Both the position numbers and the translations under genes were made by a program. Shown here piece by piece: positions 35,006 through 46,419 of a stretch of 64,000 nt of DNA. Position 1 is the first letter of the stretch. Each line of letters opens with the position of its first letter. Below the pieces are notes generated by a model. The model was not told the origin of the DNA. It saw only the letters and a program-made list of their open reading frames with translations, and did no database searches. Source of the DNA: Aedes albopictus (lineage: Eukaryota > Arthropoda > Insecta > Diptera > Culicidae); assembly GCF_035046485.1 (NCBI RefSeq), contig NC_085137.1:343222505-343286504 (forward strand), in the 5' to 3' direction.

Positions 35006-36129
35006 GGGGTGAGATTGGGTCAAGTAAGTTATTGAGTGCACATAACCTTAGTTTAAAATTCAACTGTTATACAGTTCCCATTTGACGTTAGAGTTGTACC
35101 ATGTTTACCGTATCTTCATAAAAGCACTTTTTTTTTCGAAAATATGTCGAAGGAGTGTCAAGTGAGTGTGTTCCTACGTTTAGTGCCTAAAACCATTTAT
35201 AACAATAAACCCATGCGTTTGGAAAGCTCCTCTAAGCATTAGCTAATCTTTAGTGTACTGCAATATCGTAAGCTCACAAAATAGACTTAATAGCGTTCTT
35301 CTTCTCCACTTATTTTTGAAATATTGAGGAAATATCGTGCTACTACCCTACGGTAGTGGGACCCAGGAAATACTGGGGCTATAAAACCAGTAACATAGCA
35401 CAATGCCGGAAGTTTTTTTTTGTTTTTATTTCTGTGTTCAATTTCGGATAGCAAACGAACGTCGAAATACGACATTCGTGATTGCTTATTGTGTATTTAA
35501 CTTGAACTTTATGAATTAAGAGTGGCATATAAGGATCATTCATAAAATACATAGAAATACTTAAGAACGAAAAATAAGTCTACCGTTGTACTAGGATTCA
35601 TACAAAATTTATTTAAAAAAATCCGTTTAAATGGTCTTGCGGGAGAGGGTCTAATAATGTGAAATGCTGTGTAACACATTTGAACGACCCTCTATCTTGA
35701 GATAGAGTGATTTTCTTTGGAAATACAGGGGCCAAAGATCATGTACATAAGAGTTTATAACGGAGGGTTTGGATAAACATTTCTTATGCAGTATACTAAA
35801 AATATCATGTTTTTTTTTCAATCAGTCTTTCAATGCGCCCCTCCCTCATTGTAACCCTCCCTCCACTCATGGAAGTAGAAACTTTAAATGAGGATGATTG
35901 TGGTATCTAAAAATAGTGATACAACATACAAGTGTTATTTTATCAAATTTCAACCATTTTTTCGGTTGTATTAGCCCTTTTAGATGGATTAATCATCTTT
36001 TAAAATTATTTAAGTTTTCATTCGTCATGGATACATTGTATTTTAAGTAGGTTTACTAGATATGATCTATAAAATTACCTTATATTCTCAGATAGGCGAT
36101 TTCGAATACTTTGACCCATTCTCACCCCC
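35006..36129. mobile_element. TIR element with GGTGAGATTGGGTCAA ends
   Basis: The left end GGGGTGAGATTGGGTCAA faces the right end TTGACCCATTCTCACCCC at 36111-36128; these are inverted with few mismatches. The 1.1-kb interior has no transposase frame, so it is non-autonomous. It lies seven bases from a second element with the same termini. Confidence 0.6.
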
Positions 36130-36136
36130 TCTAAGG

Positions 36137-36326
36137 AGTGAGATTGGGTCAATTTTCAATCATTTGTAGTTTAGTAAGCAATTCATATAATGTGATACTT
36201 TCTTGCTAAACTATCATTGCCACATAGAAGAGTATACATACCAAATAAAAAGTTATTCCGACTTCAACTGCATTTGTTATTTAACAAACAATCTTTGAGT
36301 ATCCTTTTTTGACCCATTCTCACCAC
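36137..36326. mobile_element. Short MITE with GAGTGAGATTGGGTCAA ends
   Basis: GAGTGAGATTGGGTCAA (36137) and TTGACCCATTCTCACC (about 36309-36324) bound a 190-bp interior. The termini match those of the neighbouring 1.1-kb element, suggesting a shared transposase. Confidence 0.65.
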
Positions 36327-38092
36327 CAACGACGGTAGGCTAGTTTCAGCCTAATCACAAGAAGTTGGCATCATCATTAATGTTAATTCAGTTCTCTTTC
36401 TAAAATGCAAGCTTCATGCACTTCATTTGGCTGAATGAAGCTTCTGCGAACGAATTTCACTGAATGTTTTTCCAGAACTTATTCCCAAAATGAGTTACGA
36501 ACTATACTCGAAATCCATGTTCTGTCGTTCTTACGTAGGTGACAAACCCGTCGGAAACAGTAAGGTCTAAAATGCAAATCCAAACACGCAAATATTTGCA
36601 ATTAGCAAACAAATTCACAAACACAGACATGGAAAACAGACAACTGCATCATCATTGCACAGCACAAGAGCACCGGCATCCTCATTATCTACACACAGCA
36701 AATCTCGGTTCCACCTCGGAGTCCCATGATTGGTGGGAAGAGTATCAACTCAAATTTTGGTTCCACTGCACTCTGTCTCTGTCCCGCAACCAGCTCGGCA
36801 AACCATAACAATAATCATCATCAACTGCTTTTTCACTTAATCTATTTAATTTCTGTTGCAAAAAGGTATTTGCCCATTCAGGCTCTGTTACTGTTGGCAT
36901 TTATCCCCGGACGGCACCGCCATCCTGGCCCACGCTGCATCCGTCCGTGGCATGGATGGAAGGCTAGTTCAACCGGCTCTACCGAGAGCAGAACATCTCC
37001 ACAAATCGTCAGCAATTATTCTACGGATGCAACGTCATCTCGGTGTGACTCTGTGTATACTTTTCGGTCGGGAAATGGGGTTTAGTGCAACTAGGTTGTT
37101 TCCTCGTTGTCGTGTACCTCATACCGTCAACTGATTCGTGGGCGGGTGCAAACCGGGCGGAAAATCCCTTCTATTTACATTACAGCGTGGTATCAGTCTC
37201 GTCCATTCCGTGTGGCCTCGTTACCGCAAAGATATGCACCGAAAGTGAGAGAAAGACGAGTGAGAGGAAACGCATCCTTGAACCACCCGGCTCCGGTGAA
37301 CATCATCCAGAACCTCGACTCGACAGACGAACGGAACACGACGGAGAGTTGTCATTGTCAGTATCATCAACCAAATGTAAATTGTGTCATTTAGGACATC
37401 CTTCTTGTAACAACGGACGGCGTTGGTTCAGCTCGGTGTCCCAGCCAGGCATTCCGGAGGGAAGGACCAACGAAAGGCGTTTCTCTGTCTGGGACAGTTT
37501 ATTCCGAATATCAGCATATCTGCGGCGAAGGATGTGAATGACTGACTTTTCCTCGTCTACCGGGGCGAGGAGGGTGTAAACTGACCTCGTCGCACTTGTC
37601 ATACGCTTGCACTGCTCTGCCGGTACTGACGATGACAAGCATCAGTGGTGGGGTGGTAGGTCGGATTTTCCCGGTTCCGGGATGTTCTGTCTGAAACATC
37701 AGAGCTGGAGCAGTGTTGTCCCGGCATCTTCCCCGGCTAGCCATGAACCCGCAACGCTCAAGGATGAATGGGGCTTTTACAGGATTTTAAATTGCTTTAA
37801 ACGGACTATCCGATGGATTGCTGGGAGTTGATTTGAATTACAAATCGGAAGATGAGTTCCAATGGGATCGTTCCAACGCAGGCAGCGAGCTCGATGCGAG
37901 AAGAGGGAGCTGTGCTTGTTCTGTGCGGTATAAGCCGCTTTCGAGCTGGATTATTTAGAAACGTTATGCTGAATAACTGATGCTCGGTGTTGATGGGCTG
38001 GCAATGATCCAATGCTCATTGTTTGAGTTTCGGTGTTTTCGTTTTTATCTCGCGCAAATTGGCGTTGGGGGAAAGCAAACGCTGTAGCATTA
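36327..38092. other. GC-balanced unique stretch, possible host regulatory or untranslated sequence
   Basis: From 36500 to 38050 the composition is host-like with several overlapping open frames of 75-150 codons on both strands, none with a recognisable domain. GCAACGTCATCTCGGTGTGA plus CTCTGTGTATAC near 37030 recurs in diverged form near 40780. I cannot support an exon model. Confidence 0.3.
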
Positions 38093-38660
38093 CGTACACG
38101 CAAAACAAGAAAAGCTACCAAAAATTGAGATATGCCTTTTCTACCAATTTATGTATTAAAAACGTACAGAAAATGTGATAAATCATAATCCATTCGTTGT
38201 ATTAAGATGCGCTACACGGTTCCACAGGTTCCATACCACTACACACAAACACCTCCATTCAAACCCGAGAAGTTGAACCGGGTTGCGTCTAAAAATAACT
38301 TTCGCTTCGTTGCTGAGCTTCGCGTCCTATTGTCTACATGGAATTTTCCACTTGCAAACAGCAACCTGCTGGATGCGGGCTTTTCAGTGCACAATGGGTC
38401 TAGAGTCGTATTTACGAAGACAAAAATGTTTCTGCCAAGTTCTGTCATTTCTTTTTTTTCATTATTGTGAAATGATTACGGTCAATCAAGTGTGGCTTAT
38501 CCAAAAACCTGCTGATTAATTATTCTCTATGCAATATCAGAATGTTTTACAAAGTCATAGCAAATTTACAAAAATAAAACATTCGATTGATTTGATTGAT
38601 TTGTCTTTATTAAAGAGACTTTCATCCCTTGGATAAAACATTCGAATCATTAGAACTTTT
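38093..38660. repeat. Duplicated segment, copy 1
   Basis: This segment (from ACACGCAAAACAAGAAAAGC to CATTCGAATCATT) is repeated at 38833-39400 in the same orientation, with about ten base or short indel differences. The period is 739-740 bp. Frames of 64-104 codons are open on both strands in each copy, but they have no domain and no support as genes. Confidence 0.9.
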
Positions 38661-38832
38661 CGAAAAGTTTTCAATAAATTGCAACTTTTTTGCCTTTGGT
38701 CATATTTTAGTCGAGTCCAACGATACATGAAGACCAATACATTAGTCACAAACTTTCAAATTTAATTTAATTCGGTTCGCTTAGTCCTAAGGTACAGTAA
38801 TTTGATAAACGGAAGTCAAAAACTAGATATAG

Positions 38833-39400
38833 ATACACGCAAAACAAGAAAAGCTACCAAAAATTGAGATATGCCTTTTCTACCAATTTATGTATTAAAA
38901 ACGTACAGAAAATGTGATAAATCATAATCCATTCGTTGTATTAAGATGCGCTACACGGTTCCACAGGTTCCATACCACTACACACAAACACCTCCATTCA
39001 AACCCGAGAAGTTGAACCGGGTTGCGTCTAAAAATAACTTTCGCTTCGTTGCTGAGCTTCGCGTCCTATTGTCTACATGGAATTTTCCACTTGCAAACAG
39101 CAACCTGCTGGATGCGGGCTTTTCAGTGCACAATGGGTCTAGAGTCGTATTTACGAAGGCAAAAATGTTTCTGCCAAGTTCTGTCATTTCTTTTTTTTTT
39201 CATTATTGTGAAATGATTACGGTCAATCAAGTGTGGCTTATTCAAAAATCTGCTGATTAATTATTCTCTATACAATATCAGAATGTTTTACAAAGTTATA
39301 GCAAATTTACAAAAATAATACATTCGATTGATTTGATTGATTTGTCTTTATTCAAAAGACTTTCAGCCCTTGGATAAAACATTCGAATCATTTGAACTTT
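38833..39400. repeat. Duplicated segment, copy 2
   Basis: It is nearly identical to copy 1; differences include a longer T run near 39192, GAAGGC for GAAGAC and TTCAAAAATC for TCCAAAAACC. It ends directly at the TIR element starting at 39405. A diverged, inverted relative occurs at about 40090-40275. Confidence 0.9.
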
Positions 39401-39404
39401 ATTC

Positions 39405-40027
39405 CATATATCTCAGGACTCAGATCACTTAGAAAGTTGATGTCTCCGGCGATGTTGTTAGGTTGGTTACGGCCGCTCAGTTGATTAGCTGATTGGTTCA
39501 AGGTTCTGTCAGTAGGCGGCGCTAGTTACGAATTAATTGAAGCATGCAACTTTTATTTATTATTTCAAATATATTCAGCAAGCTGTAACTTTTTCAAAAA
39601 TGCACCAAATATTCTCAATTTTTTCCTGCCAGTTGCACAACTAGTAAGCTATATACGGTACAAATTTGGGCTCGATTGGACTACTTTACATAAAATTGGA
39701 GCAACTCTAATAAAGTAGTTCATATTTGAGTGTTCCTCGTTTAATTGCTATATCTCTGGATCAAGTGAACTGAATGAAATGCGACATTGCACAATTATGA
39801 CTAATACATAGCTCTTTGAAAAACCTTTGACTTGACTTAGACACGTTCAAAGAAAACAAACTTACAGCTTGTTGATTACTTCACGAAAAAAATATCAATC
39901 ATTTGAATGATTTTGCAAATGTGTAACTAGCGCCGCCTAGTGGACCATTAACTGTAAGCCCTTGACTCACTTACCAACGTTGTCGAAGACACCAACTTTC
40001 GAAGTGGTGAGAGTCCTGAGATATATG
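39405..40027. mobile_element. Non-autonomous element with long (about 110 bp) imperfect TIRs
   Basis: The left arm CATATATCTCAGGACTC ... GGCGGCGCTAGTTAC (to about 39520) is repeated inverted at the right (GTAACTAGCGCCGCCTAGTG ... GAGTCCTGAGATATATG, about 39918-40027). The interior is AT-rich with no transposase. A related fragment lies at 41938-42190. No clear target duplication is visible. Confidence 0.8.
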
Positions 40028-40089
40028 AAATTTAGAATTTGCCGTTTATCCATCCATCCATCCATCCATCATGGCATCGCAAATAAAAT

Positions 40090-40275
40090 TCTTAGAAAGC
40101 AGATTTTTGAATCAGTTTAACCAGACGAACCACCCTAACATAACAATAATAGGGAATAGGGTCAAGAATTGAAAATAAACTTTCTAAAACACAATATGTG
40201 TCTAAAAACTTAAAGCTGAAGCTTAAACAGTTTTGTCTTCGCAAATACGGCTCTGGACCCATTGTGCAGTGTGGC
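40090..40275 (-). repeat. Diverged inverted copy of the duplicated segment
   Basis: TTTTGTCTTCGCAAATACGG and CTCTGGACCCATTGTGCAGT are the reverse complement, with changes, of the central part of the 38093/38833 repeats. This shows that the segment belongs to a dispersed family. Confidence 0.6.
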
Positions 40276-40356
40276 GGCTGTATCACTTCCATCACCAAGC
40301 CACGTTTGTGTTGATGATAATGGCTTTCAGCCTCTTGTCTATCCATGTGCAGTTGT

Positions 40357-40435
40357 AGCAGTGCTGGTTAGAGCGCAGGGTACTGTGACTCACCATTATA
40401 GTGCCTCGGTTCGATTCCCGCCGCCGCCCGTATTT
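40357..40435 (+). repeat. tRNA-like SINE head
   Basis: GCAGTGCTGGTTAGAGCGCA (A-box region) and CTCGGTTCGATTCCCGCCGC (B box) sit at the right distance for a tRNA-derived promoter. A body and tail are not recognisable. It is a SINE fragment or tRNA pseudogene. Confidence 0.5.
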
Positions 40436-41937
40436 CTTTTTAAACATGTATTGGTATTTGATGCAGCCGCTGCTGCCATGATCAGTCTAAAAATAGAACA
40501 AATAATGAGAAACCAGTGCGACAGAACACACGCACACATGCGAAATTTTCCTTTTCCAGATTCTAGGAAGCCAATACAATTTTTGGTATACTGCCACCTA
40601 CCAATTTTTGTATTTGCAAGGCCCTAATACAATATTTGTATATGTTTCATACCCAACTGTATTAGAATCTGCCAATCTCAGGTTGCGTGTACCTTAATCA
40701 TGTTTATAAAACATATGTGCCAGTCTTAAATTACAGTACATAGGTTGTTATGTAAACATTCATAATTTCTGCGAATGCAACTTCATCTCAGTGTGACTCT
40801 GTGTATACTATTTGAATGTCATTATGAGGTGACAAACTAGCAATTATTTGATAATTAAAATAGCTCTTCGAAGCTAATGAAGGCGCAGGCAAGTCTGTCA
40901 TTGGTTAGAAAATCTCGACTTGTCCTTCAAGCTACCTGCTACGCAACAGTTTCCCTGCAACAAAACATCGACCCCGAACATTAAGCTAAATTAATTACCG
41001 GAGGAACATATTACGGAGAAACTGCAACATCAAAAGCGACGCTCACTTGTTTTGGCATAAATTGGCATTTAAAAATTTTACCAGTCGCTTCATCAGAACT
41101 AAATAACATTTTCAGTAAGTGCGTGGAGGAAGGGTCAATGAGCGGTGAAGAAATGGGATTTGAAATTTACGGAACAGCGAGTGTAGGTACTCCTCTCGTT
41201 TTCGAACTCATCGGACGCATCAGACATGGTGAAAATATTTCAATTAGCGATCGTGAAAGTGGTTTAGTTGTGCGATATAATTATCGAATGCGATTTTTGG
41301 GAATGTCGCAATTAGCGATGCCTATAATGAATTCTGTCTAATTGGAAACTGACTGGATTGACCTTTTCCTGGACGTGATTTCAGATATAGACTTCCAGCT
41401 AATGGTTAAAGTTGGATGTGCCTTTTAAAATTTAGTGTTAATTTTAAGTTAAATGCAGAATGGAAGCATTGATGAAGTTAAAATTCTCAATTCAGCAACC
41501 GAACAGCGGAAACATCAACAACGGGCAAAGAGTTGAAAACCCATTTTCCCACCGATTCTTTTCACACGGCAAAATTGGAGCCTAATTAAATTACATCCAG
41601 AGAAAAGACTGTCGCTTACTGATTTAATCAAAACACCATTTGCAAGGGCTTTTACTGACGGAGTTTTATTTCTTTTCCGCTTTCTTTTCAGGTAATTGAA
41701 AAAGTGCTTCCCCCTCCTCGTGGAGACGGACGCGACGCCCTCCGTCATCAGCGATGAAAAGCGTTTTCTCCCAGAGCATTGTGATGTAGCAGTGAAAATT
41801 TGCAACAGTAACTGCAAAACGAGAGACGGTATTTATGGAATACATAGTTGAGTGTAACTATAGTTTGCAGCATTCGAACATGAACTTAACGACTTAGTTT
41901 GGAACAAGGCGAGGTAGAACAAGGGTCAGTTTCGAAT
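40436..41937. other. Unique AT-rich to balanced sequence, no gene seen
   Basis: Short open frames exist (for example 41123-41341, plus) but have no domain, no codon signature and no splice context. A 40-bp match to the 37030 region lies near 40780. Confidence 0.3.
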
Positions 41938-42190
41938 ACAGGGGATAGACAAAAATGGTCAACTAGCTGTAATTTTTCAAAAAGTGCATGAAAAATTCTT
42001 AAATTTTCACTGTTAGTTTGTCAACTAGTTATTTATTAATGGTCTATAACTTTCTTTATGAACAATTTTCAGTTTTGTCAAACGTTATTCAAAGCTTATT
42101 ATATAAGTCTTGAATGCTCAAAATTTCATTGCAATCGTTTTATGGAATCCGGAGATATAACAGTCCAAAGTTGGTTATCGGATGATTATG
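41938..42190. mobile_element. Fragment related to the 39405 element
   Basis: CAACTAGCTGTAATTTTTCA and the following AGTTTGTCAACTAGTTATTT parallel the interior of 39405-40027 (CAGCAAGCTGTAACTTTTTC, GTTGCACAACTAGTAAGC). The start CAGGGGATAGACAAAA looks like an element end. Confidence 0.45.
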
Positions 42191-42263
42191 CCACTTGCTA
42201 GAATGTTTCCTACTTCATTTACAATAGTCCAATCTTTTCCATTTTTTTTTCTTTTTTTATGTA

Positions 42264-42381
42264 GACGGGCTTGGTGGTCTAGTGGCTACCGCTTCTGATT
42301 CGTATGCAGAAGGTCATGGGTTCAATCCCTGGCCCGTCCCTTTCATCCTACTTTGTATCTTTCTATCCACTTTCTCCATGA

Positions 42382-42422
<41 letters not shown>

Positions 42423-42480
42423 ACATCGACAATTCATGTATATTCATATGTTTATAGCCATCGCTAGAACCAGAAACGAA
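42264..42480 (+). mobile_element. tRNA-derived SINE with well-kept cloverleaf head
   Basis: GACGGGC (42264-42270) pairs perfectly with GCCCGTC (42332-42338), like a 7-bp acceptor stem. Between them are the A-box-like GGTGGTCTAGTGGCTACC, an anticodon-type stem CTTCTG/CAGAAG, and the B box GGTTCAATCC. A pyrimidine-rich body with a long TC repeat (42385-42420) follows. The 3' end is uncertain. Confidence 0.65.
42385..42420 (+). repeat. TC dinucleotide microsatellite
   Basis: TC repeats without interruption for about 30 bases inside the SINE body. Confidence 0.95.
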
Positions 42481-44214
42481 CTGCGAAAATTCGTTTCCCT
42501 TCCTTCCAACTTCCACAGCACAGTGTATATAACGCCTACAAGTTACGCAACCAAAGCGAACTGTTAACGCCGTAATAGATGATCGAGCTCAAGAGCCGAG
42601 GTACAATAACTGAAAAGTGACGAATAGAGTTCAATTTGGTTCATTTACATATGTACACTATTCACAATTAACTGTACCCACGTGGGTCTGCGGGCGAGAG
42701 ACGATATATTTTTGACCGACGTATGCAGATGGACCATACTGCTCGGCGGTTAACAGTAGTACTGATGGGCTCCTGCAGTTGGTGTTGAAGATGCGGGGGG
42801 GGGGGGGGGGGGTGTATGGTAACGGAAGAGCACTTCTCTGTCCCGTATACTTGTTCTGGATACGGCAGGCTAGATGTAGTTTGTTTTCTTCTCAGCGACA
42901 TCTCTCTACATGCCATTGGTAGGTATATAGTAAGCTAGGAATAGCTGCTACAAAAGAGCGCGGAAGCTGTTGAAAACAAGCGATCATTGCTTGGATTATT
43001 GTTTTAGCCGACTGTCTGCAATCAGAGAAATCGCTACTGGGTAGTAGGCAATAGCATGCAGTTTACGCTTGTTCTGCACAATGAGGAGACTGGTAATTTA
43101 CAGTGGCCAAAATATTGTCTGGAGAACATAGTTCACGTTTGGCGTGAACACGAACTGTGCCGCATATCCTGCATAGTAATCACCCCACAATCTATCACCT
43201 TACAAACATCCCCCAATCCATGGATTGCATCACCGACCCAACGGTGACTCCCAAATGTCCCATCCATTCCGTCTTACAAATACCCCAGCCCGTGCCGGTT
43301 GTGGGGATGCAGAGGTGCTCTCGGTCTTTAGTAGCAACAACCAGCACACTCCAACATTCCTTTCCCTTCCCAACTGGCTATAAGGACGTGGCCGGCGCCG
43401 TTATTGAGCAAAAATGTATGAGCTGCTTAAATTGCACTTTGAGAATAAGTGGAGTGTACCAGCCCTTATTCATTTGGATCTCAGTGCAATTGGTACCAGC
43501 TCAGATCAATCACGGAGGAGCAACATGTATAGTCAGATTTGATCGTTTGATCGTTGAATAGTCCAATTTTTCCCAAATTTACATTATTGATAGATAAGTA
43601 GTTGAACAACTTACAATGTTACAATAAAAATTTATTATTTTTGATGTACTTTTCGAAAAGCTTATAGGTCAGCAATAATCTGGTCAAATGATATTTCGCA
43701 GATAAACACCATCCTATTTGCACCTCCTTGCATTTGCACCTCCTTGAAGTATTCTACGAGAACGACGTTCGTGAATAAATATAGCAGTAAGTTCAGCAGT
43801 TCTTTATTGTTTTCGTTGCTGATTGAAACATATTATTATAAAACACGTTTTCTATTATGATTTTGTTTGTAATGTTTATTGAACATGTTCAAAAATGTTT
43901 ACACCATTGAGTAACTCAGGTTAAAAAAAAACTACGAGGTTCTGAGAAAATTATTCCATGTTGTTATAGGTTCAAATGAAAATTTTTGAAATCCTCTTAG
44001 TAATTGTGCTTTCTGACCATGTTGTTTGCAATTTCCAGAACTTGTTGGGTTCAAGATAACATTTCTCGAGGGATATCTACTCCGAGAAAATGAAAACTCT
44101 GGGAAGAAGCCTATCACAATTGACAAAAACTCTAGGGCGAATGTCTAAATTAAATCTAATAGGATGTTGAAGTCAATATGAGATGGATGAATAACAATAA
44201 AAAAATCTACAGCT
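42481..44214. other. Unique sequence, no gene supported
   Basis: This holds a G homopolymer of about 16 bases at 42797 and a duplicated word, GCACCTCCTTGCATTTGCACCTCCTTG, near 43728 (given here only in part: GCACCTCCTTG twice). A plus-strand frame at 43157-43561 has no domain. Composition varies without a clear exon. Confidence 0.3.
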
Positions 44215-44215
44215 T

Positions 44216-44290
44216 GGGTGAGAAATAAGCTTACGACCCTTGTACGCAAGCCGACTACTTTACCAACTAACCTACCGATCCAATTATATA
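44216..44290 (-). repeat. tRNA-like remnant
   Basis: On the minus strand GGTAGGTTAGTTGGTAAAGT resembles an A-box/D-arm and AAGGGTCGTAAGCTTATTTC a worn T-arm region. The B box is damaged. It is a decayed tRNA-derived sequence. Confidence 0.35.
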
Positions 44291-44981
44291 TAATCGTTAA
44301 CGCTACTCATTCAATTTTTCACATTTCTCATTTCACATTTCGAAACACAGAAAACAAGCCCCACCTCCGCTTCGGTCTCGGGCCTTTACAACCCTTAATT
44401 TGGGACTGCAAAATTGCCATTGACAGCGAAAGCTGTCGGTTTTAACTGTGGAAGTGCACTAGTCTGAGAAGCAGGCTTTTTCTCAATAGGAAGCTTATAC
44501 CAAAAAAAAGAAGAGAAATTTGCCACACGGATTTGTATTCTTGTTTTCTGCAGTTTAAGGCTGTGTCCATATATCACTTAAATAACTTGGAGGAGGAGAG
44601 TTCAGAATTCCATGCTTGTTCATGGAGAGGAAGTGGGGGTTTGTGAAATGCCCACGTGGACAATATTAATTACGGAATTGAAACATAAATAATCAGCAAC
44701 GAAGCAAATAATGTTGTTGTTATTAGTTGGAGGTGGCTTGTTATAGGAAAAATGTGGCATCAAATTAAAGTTTCACCATTTATTGGGCTGAATTTCTTGA
44801 AAAATTATTAGAATTTCGAGGTTTTAAAATAGGTAGTTTTACGTAACGTTCTATATCAAAGCAAATACCTTCCTGCTGAATCAAACCCTTTAGAAGTTTC
44901 TTGCAGAATGCATTCGATTTTTTTCCAGAAATTCCATTTTAAAATCATTAAAATATTTCCCCAAATGTTTTCTTTGGACAT

Positions 44982-45600
44982 TAGGCCGTCCCTTATTTTG
45001 CAAAAATTGGAAATGTTATAAGTTCGTTAGTGGAAAATGATCGTTTTGGCTAAGAAATGATCGTGTCAAAATTTAAAGTCCATATCTCAAGGCTAAGTGG
45101 TCCCTCAAGGGGCCTAAAGTTGTCAAAAATGGTATGGGACCAAAAAAACATGAAATTTTTTGTCGACGAAAAAATATGCTATTCTACTAAAACCGGTGAT
45201 TTTAGAAAAAAAAAAAATGTGCTTAGAATTGCGATATCTCTACTCGTTTTTGAGTTATTGAACAAGATAGGGTAGGTTTCCTTCGGGACCTAAAAAAAAT
45301 GGTCGAAAATGCTGATTTTTCGGTTGTTTTTATGTCAATAATAGAGATATCGCAAATCTAAGCACATTTTTGGCCCTTTAGGGTCCTAAAATCATCGGTT
45401 TTAGTAGAATAGCGAATTTTTTCGTCGAAAAAAATTTCATGTTTTTTTTTGGTCCCATACAACTTTAGGCCCCTTGAGGGACCACTTAGCCTTGAGATAT
45501 GGACTTCAAATTTTGACACGATCATTTCTTAGCTTAAACGATAATTTTCCACTAACGAACTTATAACATTTCCAATTTTTGCAAAATAAGGGACGGCCTA
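44982..45600. mobile_element. hAT-like foldback element with exact 8-bp duplication
   Basis: The termini TAGGCCGTCCCTTATTTTGC and GCAAAATAAGGGACGGCCTA are perfectly inverted. The arms stay nearly identical for well over 100 bp (through CTTAGCCTTGAGATATGGAC and GGTCCCTCAAGGGGCC) and can be followed to about 250 bp. TTGGACAT occurs exactly on both sides (44974-44981 and 45601-45608). TAGG ends and an 8-bp duplication fit hAT. There is no coding frame. Confidence 0.93.
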
Positions 45601-45608
45601 TTGGACAT

Positions 45609-46347
45609 CTTCCAGAGACTCCTTAAAAATCATCCAGTGATATTTTTAATAATCTTACATGGACTGCTTCACAAATTCCTCCATGAATTTGGTCAAATTC
45701 ATTCTGCCAGAAATGTCTTACAGAACTCATTCGAAAATTTCTCCATGAATTCTTCAGAAAATCCTGCTGAGCCTTTTCGGAACTTTCTCTAGAGGTTCCT
45801 TCAAATATTTCTACTACGGTTCATCTGACAAACCCTCCATGAATTCTTTCAGAAGTCTCCCCGGGGCTTGTTTCCCACAGATCCCTTCAGAAATTTCTTC
45901 AACGATTCTTCGAGAAAATCAGAAATGTAAAATTCCTTCCGAAGCTTCTGCAATTTTTCCTTTGAAAAATCCTTCAGGAATCCGTTGAGAAAATCCTCCA
46001 AGAATTCTTTCCCAAATTTTGATAATTATTCCTTCCGAAAATACCTCAGGTATTGATTCATAAAGTTATTCAACGATTATTTCAGAAATGTATTTAGCAG
46101 TATTGCTAATACGCTCATGGATTCCAATATAATCTTCTTCACAAGTTCGAGCAGGGATTTCACGAAGAGATGTTTTCAGTAACTTTTTTTTTTTAATATA
46201 TCATTTAATTCTTATAGGAATTCAAACCAGGGTTCCTAAGGAAGTTCTTCAGGTATATTAATATTTGACGAAAGAACTCAAATTTCGAAGACACTGTGTG
46301 TGTTAAATGGACAAATTGAAAGATAAATTTGGGAAAAAAATACCATT
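45609..46347. repeat. Degenerate repeat, reverse orientation
   Basis: TTCCTTCAGAAATTTCTTC-like words recur to about 46190, the reverse-complement orientation of the 4.9-10.5 kb tract. No gene is visible. Confidence 0.55.
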
Positions 46348-46419
46348 TGTTTTGGTAGGAATCGAACCCACGACTCCGTATCGCTAGTTCGGCGCATGAA
46401 CCAACTAAGCCACATAACA
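46348..46419 (-). tRNA. tRNA-like gene or pseudogene, anticodon loop CTAGCGA (AGC)
   Basis: The 72-nt minus-strand sequence folds as a cloverleaf. TGTTATG pairs with CAAAACA (one A-A mismatch). The D arm contains TGGCTTAGTTGG (good A box), the anticodon stem is CCGAA/TACGG (one mismatch), and the T arm is GTGGG-TTCGATT-CCTAC with a perfect B box. A T7 run (complement of 46334-46340) follows 7 nt downstream, like a pol III terminator. The anticodon would be AGC (Ala), but the acceptor stem lacks the G3:U70 identity pair of alanine tRNAs. A pseudogene or SINE head is more likely than a working tRNA. Confidence 0.45.

Noticed and set aside
36539..37831. Overlapping frames up to 150 codons as exons
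   Set aside because: Frames overlap on both strands with no consistent splice model or domain.
38093..39400. The two direct repeats as LTRs of a small element
   Set aside because: They do not start TG and end CA, and only about 170 bp of non-coding sequence separates them; a plain duplication is simpler.
43157..43561. 134-codon plus-strand frame as a gene
   Set aside because: Translation has no recognisable family or structure and overlaps other equally long frames.
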